DNA of 64,000 nt, taken from NCBI GenBank assembly GCA_027625915.1, contig JANTQA010000033.1, positions 8,742,001-8,806,000 of the forward strand, read 5' to 3'. The notes beneath the pieces are model-generated. The model was not told where the DNA came from and ran no database searches. It was given only the letters and a program-made list of their open reading frames with translations. The first letter of the stretch is position 1. Every line of letters begins with the position of its first letter. Positions 11,930-23,500 of this stretch are shown piece after piece. A program made the position numbers and the translations under genes. The DNA comes from Anaeramoeba flamelloides. Lineage: Eukaryota; Metamonada; Anaeramoebidae.

Positions 11930-13110
11930 CTCGGAAAGTTGTAAGAATTAGATGAATTAAATTAAAATTGGAATTAAAATCTATTTTGGCGATTATTTTT
12001 TACAAGAAAGTAAATTGTTAATCAAAAAAATCCCAAATAAAAGTTTTTCTATGAAGAATTAAAAATAAAATCAAGTAAAGAAGAAGCAATTATACTAAAT
12101 TTATAAGAAAAGATCGAGAAATATATGTTTTTGATTTTATTTTTACTTGATCAATTTTTTTAATTATTTTAATTTTCATTTTTTTGATTGTGATGTAAAT
12201 ATACCATTATGACTCAAAAAAAAACACTAAAAATAGAAAACTGAACAAATACCGTCCATTTAAAAAATTAAAAAAACTAAATAAAAAAATAAAAATAAAT
12301 AAATTTTCTATTTAACTATTTCTTGAAAACATTTTTTACCAAAATTATTAAATTCAATCTTGAAATTATGTATCTTTTTATATACAATATCTTATTTTAA
12401 CTCATTTACTAAAACAAATTCTAAATTATGGGAATTTTATTTTCACAAAAGGGACTAATTTGATTGTCAATTGTTTTTTTTTATTTTTAAAAGGTAAAAT
12501 TAAAAAAAAAGGTTAACCTAATTAGATATAAAATCTCTGGAAAAAGATTCTAATTTAATAAATTAACTTGTTCTTTGATTTCAAAACTTTCTCAACCCCA
12601 ATTATCCAAAAAAAAAAAAAAAAAGTGCACATTAATTTCAAAAAAATATTTTTGATACAGTCAGTTCCACATTTAAGGCACAAACTTCAACGAAATTTAA
12701 TGCAAAATTTAAATTCCAAATTAAGACACAAAATCCAGATACTAGTAAAATCAATTGTAAAAAAAAATTCCAAATTTAGTGCCTTAATTTTAGATTTTTT
12801 TGTGCCTTAAATTTTGTTGAAGTTTGTGCCTTAGAAGTGGAACTGACAGTATTCAAAAGTTAAGAATGTGTATATCTAAAAAAATTTATCACAGTGGTTA
12901 ATTGAATTAACTTATAAACCAGCTTTCGAAAAATATTAATCAGAAAAAAATAGTACTTTTTTATTAAGGACATATGTTAGACCATGGATATAGTAAACTC
13001 TTCATTTGTTGAAATATTAATGTGTTTATAAAAAGAAATAATTTTAATAATGATTAGTTTTGTATAAATAATGTGGTTATTCAAAATTTCTAGAATGAAC
13101 ATATTATCCT
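11930..13110 (+). repeat. partial, interrupted copy of dispersed repeat R1
   Basis: 11930-12210 and 12964-13100 match the 3' half of the R1 copies at 19556-20770 and 38888-40083. Shared features include AATTAGATGAATTAAA, a TTGATCAATTTTTTTAAT stretch and a segment ending in a TTAATGATTAG-like stretch. About 750 bases of other sequence, including a TA-flanked MITE, lies between the two parts. Confidence 0.6.
12658..12849. mobile_element. TA-flanked MITE, 192 bp, copy 1
   Basis: A nearly complete palindrome. The left end CAGTCAGTTCCAC mirrors the right end GTGGAACTGACAG, and both arms continue with TTAAGGCACAAACTTCAAC. TA abuts each end (12656-12657, 12850-12851). This fits a Tc1/mariner-type MITE. 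A diverged second copy is at 14005-14201. Confidence 0.85.
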
Positions 13111-13440
13111 AAATATAAATCAAAGTAAAGTATAAAAGTAGTATATGAGTTTATATATTAATAAGTAACATAAATTACTATGTTACTTATGAAAACAGTG
13201 ATTAAAAATAAAAAATCAAAAAATCGAGGATATAAAATAGAAATGGTTTATTATTTCATTTTTTAAGACAATAAGTAAAATTTTCAAATTTTGTGTGCTA
13301 CAAATTATGTGAAAATGAATTATTCAAATCATTTATTTGACCCAACAATATGGTGATATTTTCATAAATACTTGAGTGGAATATTTAATAGTATAATATA
13401 TTTTTTCTTACCAATTAAAAAATTGAATTCAAAAAAAAAA

Positions 13441-13459
13441 TGATATGATTGATCAAGAA

Positions 13460-13491
<32 letters not shown>

Positions 13492-13505
13492 TCTTGATCT
13501 TATAT
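13441..13505. repeat. (TA)n microsatellite inside a palindrome
   Basis: About 16 TA units are flanked by GATCAAGAAATA on the left and TATTTCTTGATC on the right, so the whole stretch can fold into one long hairpin. Confidence 0.8.
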
Positions 13506-14004
13506 ATAATATATGATACAATTACTTATTCATATTTTGGTTTTATTTTTAATTCTTCAAGGAATAATTTCTTTGTAAAAATTTTGTTTTACTTAATATT
13601 TTGAATTTTGAAAGAATTTTCAAAATTAATTTAAGAATCCTATTTTCCTTTAATTCATCTGATTTTAGTTTTAGTTTCAATAAATATATTTATTGAATTC
13701 TTCTTCAGAAATAAATGTTTATTAGACATGTTTGTTTAATTTGATTAATATTTACAGTGATCAAAATAATTGGTTCACAGCTACCTTAATCGTATTTCAA
13801 AATATAATATATGTTTTTTTTCCTTTTTGCTCCATTATAACATTTGATTTATGACCGAATAGTATACCTAAGTTCAAATCTATTTTAGAAGAGAAATCAT
13901 TAATGTTTTCAATAAAATTTAGATTTTAAAATATAATTTGTTGAAAATTTATTGCAATTTTTCGAAATTTCTTTTGGTGAAATTTTTTTAATGTGTTTAT
14001 ACTA

Positions 14005-14201
14005 CACAGAGTTTCAAATTTAAGGGAAAAACTTTCAATGAAATTTAAGGAACAAAAAAAAACTCAAATTATGGAATAAAATTTGGAATTTTTTTTTTTC
14101 ACAAATTATTTTACTGGAATCTGAATTTTTGCCTTAATTTGAGATTTGTTTTTGTGCATTAAAATTTAGTTAAAGTTTGTGCCTTAAAAGTGGAACTGAC
14201 T
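14005..14201. mobile_element. TA-flanked MITE, copy 2 (diverged)
   Basis: The right end reads GCCTTAAAAGTGGAACTGAC, matching copy 1 at 12658-12849. The left end CACAGAGTTTCAAATTTAAGG is eroded. The interior keeps the GCCTTAATTTGAGATTTG-type arms. TA lies at both edges. Confidence 0.7.
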
Positions 14202-14367
14202 ATATAAAATTTCTCAAAAATTTACTCAATTTTAAAAAATAAATTTTACAATTTGATCATTCATTTTTAGAATTTATTTTTAAATAATAGAACTTTAGTA
14301 AATCAATACATTATTTAATTGTGATTTATTGTTGGTTTATTTGACTTGTTAATGTATTGTTCTTTAA

Positions 14368-16083
14368 AGCAGTGGTACGCATTTTTAAATTATTCGTGCA
14401 CGAATTTTTTTTATATTTTTTCATTTAGTTAAAAAATTTTTTCTTTTAATTCATTAATATTTTTATCTATAAATTGAATGTCACTGAGAGTCTTTTGTTT
14501 TATGATATTAAATAATTGTGACTTTTTTTTTTCAAGTTTTTTATAATTCCAAACTAACGCACATAAAATGGTGCGTGCTACAAAATTTTCATAAAGATAA
14601 AATTTTTTTTTTTGGGACATATTTTGATAAAGTTGAATTAAAAAGATTCAACGATTGAAGTTTGTTTAGCTTGCAAAAAGTTTTTTATTTTTTTTTTAAT
14701 ATTATTTTCATAAATTGTATCCAAAAACCTCAGTACATAGAGAAAAAATCTGGTTCATTTAAAATTGTTCTTTGAGTATAATTTTTTTCTGCAACATTTT
14801 GAATTTGGAAAATATTTTTTGCAAATTTCATGTTTTCCATTGTAATGATTAGCAAAATTCTTCCAAAGAATTTTAAAATCTTCTTCGCTTTTAGCAGTAA
14901 TACAGCAAATTTTGAAATGTTTATTGATTTTATTTTCGAAAATTTGCAAATTTTTATAGACATAAAAATATTTTGTGTTTTTGTGAAGGTTTTTTATAAT
15001 TTTTTCTTCTTTTGTTAATAATCTTCGGGTAGAACAAATTTGTTTCCATTTTGTTTTTATTTTGGTCGATTTATGACCAATACAATTAAAAATATTAATT
15101 TCTGGGCGATTTTTGTTGACTCGGCTGATTAATGATAAGTTTTCATCACAAATTAGATAATTAATTTTTTTACCGAAAAGAGGAGGTTTTTCCAAGATTT
15201 TAAAAAAGGCTTGTGTTTCTAAATTACCTTTTTTTGGACTTTTATCTGTGATTTTTAAAGTAAACAAATCAATTACTAGATTTGTTTTTTCTTGAATAAT
15301 AACTTCAGTAACATATTTAGAAGGGCCTTTTTTCTTTTGAGGTCTAGAAAATCGACCATCTGCAAGTATATTATAAGAATCTTGATTAAATAATTCCTTT
15401 TGGTGGGTTTCCCATAATGATTTTATGATTGGAAATATATATTTTTGTTCGATTTTATAAAAAAGATTTTGGTGAATTAATTTATGCTCTCCTAACTTTT
15501 GTGAAAATAATTCTACATACTGTGAATGCCCAATACCAGAAAATAAGAGTTCACAAATTAATTTTACATCTTCTTTTAGAATTAAAGCATCACATACACT
15601 ATCACTTGTTTGCAAAATAATTCTTTTTTGATTTTTTTGAACAAAAAATTGAGTGTAATGCTTTTTTTGAGTTTGATAAATTTTCCATTTGGATTGTTGT
15701 AAATAAAATAAGGTTTCTTTAGGTATTAATAAATATTGAGTTGAATATGAGATAGGAACAAAAAGATGTTCCAATTTTTGTTTTTCTTTATTTTTGGTAT
15801 GTATTTGATGACAATAAATAGTTCTTGTTTTTTTTTTAATTTGATTCAATGATTTTTTTTTAATATAAAAATCAATTAGACTTTTCAAAGCGATACTATT
15901 GTTCTTGAAATTAAATTCATTTTTAAAATCCAAAAATTTCTGAAATGATTCAGTGGTGATAGTAATTTTTGATTTATCGTTCATATATTTTTTCTTTGAA
16001 AATTTTAAATTTGAAGATTTCATAAAAATTAAAAAATGAAAAATATCTCGTGCACGATCTGCTTTTATACTCATAGTAGTGCT
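14368..16083 (-). mobile_element. TTAA-flanked DNA transposon, Kolobok-like (1716 bp)
   Basis: Bounded by TTAA at 14364-14367 and 16084-16087. The two 36-base termini match at their outer AGCA and again at the innermost palindrome TCGTGCACGA (14394-14403 and 16048-16057), with weaker similarity between (22 of 36 aligned positions). They enclose a transposase frame on the minus strand. TTAA duplications occur in piggyBac and Kolobok elements. The transposase has the DGR...H-x-x-K style seen in Kolobok-like DDE enzymes and not a piggyBac pattern, so Kolobok-like is the best guess. Confidence 0.8.
14429..16074 (-). pseudogene. broken DDE transposase of the 14368-16083 element
   Basis: One frame runs 439 codons from ATG 16074 to 14755. 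It holds the likely first catalytic Asp in LADGRFSRP (near 15360) and the second in LICDENLSL (near 15145), followed by an H-x-x-K motif (IGHKSTK). Downstream the coding sense continues in other frames: LNEPDFF near 14750, TEVF and DTIYEN near 14710-14730, then a likely catalytic Glu in SIVESFNSTLSKY near 14640-14665, and the tail FVARTILCALVWNYKK (14429-14620). At least three frame changes separate these parts, one in a run of A's near 14610, so the copy is inactive. The start codon lies only 10 bases inside the element end, within the terminal repeat. Family call is by motif recall. Confidence 0.75.
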
Positions 16084-16119
16084 TTAAGAAAGAAAAAAAA
16101 AAACAGGCGTATTATTTTG

Positions 16120-16880
16120 AAACACATATTAAATTTTTTTACACACTTTATTTTTACAAGAGTATTTTTGATTATTTGAAAACTAAAAATAATTCTGAAG
16201 TCTGTTTGAATTTTTTTAAATTTTTCAATTATTTTGGTTTAAATCTTTTGTAAATGTTTTTTGATTCCAAGAATTTAACATTTTTGTTTTCATTTTTGAA
16301 AGATTATTCTTGATTTTGGCTTGGTTTGATAAAAATAATTGAAAAAAAAATTTTGAAAGGAAATTTGTCAAAAAATTGTATTTGTAAAATAAATAATAAT
16401 GAATACTGTGACGAAAAATTTAAGGGTATAAATTGTTTAGATTCATCCAAATTAAGAAGAAAAAGAAATGAAATCTTTGAAAATATGTTTTTTTTGTTTT
16501 CATTCTTGATTTCTACAAATTTATTTAGAAAAAAAATCTTTCATATTTGGTCTTCTAATAGAAAATATTTGTTTCAAATACACACCTTTTAGGTTCTATT
16601 TTTTTTTTTTTGGTTTACTCTTTGAATTAATTTCAAACACTCATCTGAACACATTTCTTGATCCCTATCGATTTTAATAAAATCAAAAATTTAATCAAAA
16701 TAAAATTTTCCCAAAACTATTGAAAAATGAATTATTCAATTCTGATTTATTTTTGTTCTATTTTCAACAGATAGTTACTTGAATAGTGTTTTAGTTTCAG
16801 AGTTTTAATATTTAGTGTTTCTCAAGAATTAGTTTTTAGTCTATTTGTAACAAGATTTATTTTTCGATATTTTAAAACGT
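16120..16880 (-). repeat. inverted, eroded copy of repeat R1
   Basis: Read on the minus strand, this matches the first half of the R1 copies at 38888 and 19556: the AGTTGAAT-like segment, AAAGGTGTGT with GTTTCAAA, TTGTTGAAATCAAGAATG and a CAAAAAACA segment. It lies just outside the right end of the transposase element, so the two may be nested. Confidence 0.6.
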
Positions 16881-17110
16881 GTTTATTTGTTGAAATGTTT
16901 GATACAAATTAAGTATTGTTTCTATATGTTTTGATTCAGGATTTTATTATTTCAAGATATAATTTCTTATGTGACATATTATATTATTTTATTTAGTTCT
17001 TTTTTGTTCACCTATAAAATTGTTAGTAATGTAATTGGAAATTTTCGTTAACATTTCTTACATAGTGATGATTTAGTTAAATATCAAAGGTTTCACTTAG
17101 TTCTGTAATT

Positions 17111-17183
17111 AGCATTGTGGCGCAGAGGAAGCGTGTCAGGCTCATAACCTGAAGGTCGGACGGATCGATACCTCCCAATGCTA
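17111..17183 (+). tRNA. tRNA-Met (CAT), initiator type
   Basis: Cloverleaf with a 7-bp acceptor stem AGCATTG/CAATGCT, D arm GCGC-GCGT, 5-bp anticodon stem TCAGG/CCTGA around loop CTCATAA (anticodon CAT at 17143-17145), and discriminator A at 17183. No intron and no encoded CCA. The A1:T72 end pair, GTGGCGCAG...GGAAGCG and the T-loop ATCGATA beginning with A match eukaryotic initiator tRNA. The T stem is imperfect: GACGG opposite CCTCC leaves two internal mismatches, and there seems to be one extra base in the variable/T region, so it may be a weak or decaying copy. A T-run at 17185 could terminate Pol III. Confidence 0.88.
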
Positions 17184-17580
17184 TTCTTTTTTTTGTTGCT
17201 TTTAAAAATGAACTAAACAAAAAAAAACTTTAATCAACACAAAAACCAAGTTGCTTTATTTTTTTATTAATTGTTTATAAATAGTCATTTTCAAAAGTGA
17301 ATAAAAATCTGGTTTCTCCAAATTTTACAAAAAAAAAATAAAATAAAAGTATCAAAAGTTAAAAAATTTACAAGACTCAACTTTAACAAATTAAAAAAAC
17401 TTTTCACTACCACACCAAGAATTTATTTTTTTAACTTTTCATTTTTACAAGAATCAACCCTCTTTTTATCAAACCCAAAAACTCACCAAACAAAAAAGCA
17501 CAAAAACCGAATCAAAGAAAAAACAAATTTCAAACTTCACAAAACACAAAAAACCCAACGAACGTTCAGGAAAATATCCA
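17184..17580. other. spacer between tRNA and S2P gene
   Basis: AT-rich, with the tRNA T-run at its left. The sequence becomes less T-biased just before ATG 17581 and likely holds the S2P promoter and 5' leader. No motif could be assigned. Confidence 0.45.
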
Positions 17581-20500
17581 ATGAATTTCTTTCTTTTGTA
17601 TCTTGTTTTATGGGTTTTATCCTTCATTACACTTCGTATCTTGTATACGTACAAAGGACGGAAGATCTTAAGTTTGCTTCGATCACTTAATTTAACAGTT
17701 TCAATTTTTTCAGTACAATGGCACTCTCCTCGTATTAGGAATTATTTAAACCAATTTCTGATTAAGAGAGAAAGGCTCACCAAGTTTTTAAATAAATGGT
17801 TTTATGTTGGTATTATCTCTTCAGTAATTGTAATGGTTCTTAGCACATTGCTCTGGATTTATAATGGGATAAAGGTTATAAGAATAACTCTTGGCTTTCA
17901 AGAAGAAGACGAACAACAATTGATTACTCCAATTGTAAGAATCATATCCAAACAAAAAAAAACAAACCAAAAAAAAAAACAATTCGAAATCAAAAAAAAC
18001 AAAACAAAAAAAACGAAAAATAGACTATTTAAAATTCCAACACACTCAACATTTCAATTTCAGATTGTTGGAATTTGAAAAAAAAAAAAAACCAGTGTGA
18101 TTCTTTTCTCATTGATTTTATTTCAAAAATTTTTTTTTGAAAAAATTTTTTTCATCTTGTTTTATTTCAAAAAAATTTTCAAAGCTTTTTCTTTCGTAAC
18201 ATTGATCTTCAAAACAAGTTTTCAAATACAAAACAAACGAACATTTTTAATAGGCCGTTAAGTATAATTTTCAAGACAACCTTTCATAACCAAGTAATTT
18301 TCTCTTTGAAAATTAAAAGAGATAAACACTCCTTCCTTGATCCTTTATTTTTCAATTAGGATTTCCACTTTGAGAAGATATCCTTTAAAACTCAAAGACT
18401 ATTGAACTTCATTAACTTTATAAAATAGACTGTTTCTTCATCAAAGTGAGAGAACCAAATTGATTTTTATATCTTTACATCTAATTTGCAAACAGAAAGT
18501 TTGAATACAAGATGAAAAGTATTTCAAAAATTTGAACAAACAACAACAAAATTATTTTGCAAATAAAAACTAAATTTTTGTCATTTAAAATAAAAATGAA
18601 TTCGATAAAAAGTCATTTGATTTAAAGTCTACCAATAGAATCACCCAAAATGAAATCAAGACCAATTTGTATTACTAATAAATTCGAAAAAATATAACAA
18701 TAATTTTTAGTTCAATTCCCATTTTGTAATCTAAATATCTCTAGCTCTAATTTCAAAACATTTCATTTCAAAGAATCTTTTAAAATCAACAAATTTACAA
18801 AGTTTCTTCCCATTTAAACCAATAAAAATCTCTATTTGTTCAAAGCTATGGGTAAAAAAATCGGAATTGAAGTAAAAATTGTTTTTATATTTATTTGAAT
18901 TTATCAGTATAGTTTGAGATAAAAAAAAGAAAAAAGAACTTATTTTGAAATGTATCAATAATTCCAATAAAATTTTGCTAATTTAGAAAAAATTGGCTGT
19001 GTTCACTTTAAAAATCCAAAAAGTCATTTCAAAATTAAAAACTCTGATCATTAAGAACAAAAACAATTTCATCAGAACCAATCCATTAAATATATATATA
19101 TATATATATATATATGGGGTTTTAAAAGATCAATCTTGGAATGATAGAAAAAATGATGATAATTTATCTTTGAGAAAATTTTACAAGACTAGATTGGAAA
19201 TTTTCCTTTTTTGGATTTTTAAACTTTTTAAGATAGAGACAAAGTAACCAGTACTTTTAATGAGCATTTGATTAACCTTTTTTTTTTTTTTCTTTTTCTG
19301 TAATATCCCTAAATTTAACAAAACTTTAATCCAAAACTTTATTTCCAAGTACCTTCTCAAATCGGCAGTTTCTCAAGATCAGATTTGTGAATAAGTACAT
19401 AAATGAGAAATTTTTTAATTTTTAAAAGAATTCTCCAAAAAAAAACAAAAAGTTGTTAAATACAACTTCTCTTGCCCAAAACCAGTTTTTTTAATCCAAA
19501 ACCACTTTACATAATTTTAATTTAAAGTTAAAATAAAAGTTTGAACTTTTTTTAAGAAAGTAGGTACATTTTACCATTTTTAAAAATTTTAATAGCAACA
19601 ACATTACTGAAAAAAGATATTTTTGAGTCCCAATAGAATTTTGAAAATTTGAAACCAAAAAACCGTTTACTTCTCTATTTGTGAAAAGAAAACGGACCTA
19701 AAGTAAACCAGAGTTGAATCCTCAAATTTTCAATTTTTTGGAGATTTTTTTTCAAATTTCAGGGATTGTAAACCTTAAATTATTGTTTTAAATCTAGAAA
19801 TTTGTTTATGAGAATGAGTGAAATTAATTCAAGAATAAACCAATAAATATAGCCTAAAGGGTGTGTATTTGAAACAAATCTTTTCTTTTTAGAGATCAAA
19901 CAAAAAAGATTACCTTTCCAAAGAAACTTGTTGAAATCAAGAATGAAGAAAAAAAAAATCCAATCAAAGCATATTGCCGACGATATTTCTTTTTTATCTT
20001 CTTATTTTATATGAATACAAACAATTTTTTTACTTGAATTTCTCGCCCCATTACTATTTATTATTATTATCAAAAACCTTTTGAGACAAATTTGTTTTCA
20101 AAATTCAATTTTAAAATATTTTTATCAAACAAAGCCAAAACAAAGAATACTATTTCAAAAATTAAAATATAGGGGATGAATTCTCGGAATCAAAAAACAG
20201 TTACAAAAGATTGAAATCAAAATAATTGAACAATTGTGAAAAAAATTTCAAGCATGATTCTCGAATTATTTTGAGTTTTCAAATTGATCTAAAATAAATA
20301 ATTTTAAAATCAAAATAATACACCCAATAAATCTTTATTTCTGAAGACTAAATTGAAAAAATATCCTATTTTCTGTACCGAAACAAGAATTGGATGAATC
20401 AAATAAAAATAATATTTTAAATTCATTTTGGAAATTCTTTCAAAATAAAAAGTAATTTGTTAATCAAAAATTTTTCAAAAATAAGTTTTTCGATTCAGAA

Positions 20501-23500
20501 CTAAAAATAAAACCAAATAAAGAATAAGGAATTGTATCAAATGATACAGATCACATCAATAAACAATGATTTTTTATTTATTTTTTCTGGATCAATTTTT
20601 TTAATTTTTTTAATTGGTATTTTTTGGTTGGTATGAAAATATATTATACCATGGATATATCCCACTCTTATATTTATTAAAATATCAATGTGCTTGGTTA
20701 AAGAAGTGGTTTTAATGATTCAGTTTCGAATAAACAGTTACATTCAAAATTTGGTAAAATGTACTTATTCTTACAAGTTTTTTTTTTTTTTTTTTTTTTT
20801 GCAAAATCCCAGTACAAGATACCGACTCGACAGCAAAAACCCAGTCAAAGTAACGACTCGACAGATAGTACGGAAAGTTCAATTCGGTTCACTTTGGTTG
20901 GTTTCAGATCGCATTCGTTGGATTCAGTTCAGTTGCATAAGTCCTCGTCGAAGATCTGATCATGAACAAGTTTGGTTGGGTTAGTCATGACCAGGTCAAC
21001 CAATTCTTATAATGATTTTTTATACTTTTTACCTTTCCCAAACACCTAAAAAAACAAAAAGAGAAACCTAGAGCCCAAGCAACTTAAGAAGGGAAATTTG
21101 GTAAAAGTAAAAAGTATAAAAAATAAAATAGTAATTTTTTTATTATAATTGATAATTTCAATTAATAAAAATATTAATTTTCAAAATTTGATTTTTAATG
21201 GGCCAATGATTTTGAAAAGGAGTTTAATATTAAATCAACTATTTAATTATTTTCTTTTTTTTAATACTTAAAAATTGGAATCCAAAATAAAAAGTACTTT
21301 TAACATTAATATTTTCCCTTTTCTCTGTTATTCTCTATTTATTCTCTATTTTTTACAATAGATACCCGGTGTTAACATTCCAACAAGTCATATAATATAT
21401 CTAGTTTTAGCATTAATTTTTAACGGGGTTTTTCATGAATTAGGACATGCTTTGGCTTCTGTATCAATAAATTTGCCTATAAGAAAGTACATTTTTTTTT
21501 TTTTTTTTATTTTTTATAACACACACCACCCTTTTAAAAAATGAAACATGTTTTTTTGTTAATAAACTTTTTTTTTTTCAACTCAAAACTTTTTTAATGA
21601 TTCAAAATTTTGATAATTTTCATTATTGTGAAAATTTAATATAGCCATATTAAAAAAATGAGGAATTTTTAAAACTTTTTTTGAGTTTTCTATTTTAAAA
21701 AAGTAAAAAAATTTTCAGCATTAAACTTTTTAAAGTTTTTTGAAAACAGTCTTCACTTTTTTTAGAATTCAAACTTTTTTAAAGTTTTCCTTTTTAAAAA
21801 AAAGTGGAGAGATCAACCTTTAAATGTGGTGCAGAGGTTGGAGTCAGAAGAAAAGTACCTTTTTTAAAATAGTCCTTGCTTTATTAAAACAGAAAACTTT
21901 AAAAGAGTTTTAATAAGTCCTCACTTTTGTAAAATCGATGTATAAATAGAAATATTAATCAAAATTTTATTCTTCAAAAGTTATTTGATAAAAAAAATGA
22001 AAAAAATTGTCTCTAAAATAAAATTTTTAACAATTTCTCTCTAAAAAGGATATATTTCTTGAATTGGTATAATAAAAAACAAAATTAAAAGAAATGTATA
22101 GACAACATTATATAACTGAAATTTTTATTAAAAAATTACTATTTTTTTACTTTCTACAATTTTTCAAAAATATCTTAAATTATTATTCATCATTTATTGA
22201 ATCTTAATAAAAAACTCTTCTTGTTTGTTTGAAAGGCATTACCTAATTGAAAAATACCAAAGTTTCTGATCACAATTTATATATGATCTTTTTAAAGTGT
22301 GAAAATTGGTTCTTTTTTTTTCTTTTTTGTTCGATAAAAATATTTTTCATAAGAGGCTTTAATCTAAACAAAATTTCTCCACTAAATAAAAAAATCGGAT
22401 AACCATTTTTTAAAATTTAAAAAATAGTTTGTATCCTTACTATATTTTCCATTTTCAATTGAGTTTTGCTGTTTTTAATTTTATACGAAAAAATGTGCAA
22501 ATTTTTTTTCCATTTTATGAAATATTTTGATGAAGCACTCTTTTCGAAATAAACACAATATTTTCTAATTTACTTAGTATGTAATATTCATCTTTTTTTT
22601 AGATTACCAATTTACAAATATAACTACTGAAAAAAGAGAATATTGAACTATTCTCTATAAAAGCCTAGAATACAGGACAATGTAATTTTTCAGTCTAAAT
22701 GTCAATTATTTTTCGAATAACTTATTATTTCTTGAAAAGAATTTTTTTCGCGAAAAAGTTAATTCTACCAAAAAACTATTTGAAGAACTAAATTTTGGAA
22801 AAACAAAATGAAAACTTTTTTACATATTTTTTTTAAATTTCAAAAAAGTTTTTCAGAATATGCCAAATCATTATACTAATGGGGTTCATTAATAAAGATA
22901 TTTATTTATAAGTTGATAATTTTTTGTTGATAACCAAACTGATCTTCAAAACAAAATTATTCTTTAAAAATGAACAAAAAACTAAGCAAAAATACACCTT
23001 TGGTCAGATCAAAACAATTATTGAATTTTGGTTTTATTTTAGTTGACAAATTTGTCTCTTCCTTTTCATCAATCCAAGTAACAACTTAAGGTAAATTATC
23101 ACTTCTCAGTTTTATCATATATTGTAATGAAAATAAAATACTTTGGATACTATCATCCCTATGAAAACCTATATATGGTTGCACGAACAAAACAAATTTC
23201 TAAAGTATCTGGAATACTAAAGGATACATTTCGACCGTTAAATGCTTTTTTAATATCAGAGAACCATATAATCCTGAATTAAGAATGATTATTTGAAAGG
23301 CATGTTAATTTCTTTTTGTTCTTCTTTTTTTCTTAACTTTGAATTTTAGAGAAGTTTCCATACTAGAGTTGAAATCTTTTATTTTTTTAATCAAAAACTT
23401 TGATCTAAATGGAAATTTCTCTTTTTTCTTAGGAAATTAACTTTTGAAGGTAAAACACCTTTTTAACAAAACTTTCTATTCTACATTTCAACGTAATTTT

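Larger units (their letters stand above)
17935..21361 (+). other. MBTPS2: S2P intron 1 (3.4 kb)
   Basis: Donor GTAAGA at 17935, acceptor ACAATAG ending 21361. It contains a full R1 repeat (19556-20770), an R7 copy (about 20790-21125), a (TA)n tract near 19091-19115 and otherwise AT-rich sequence. The open frames inside look like chance or repeat frames. Confidence 0.8.

Noticed and set aside
16326..16592. 88-codon plus-strand frame
   Set aside because: It falls within an inverted R1 repeat copy; similar wording in other R1 copies reflects nucleotide identity, and those copies have stops.
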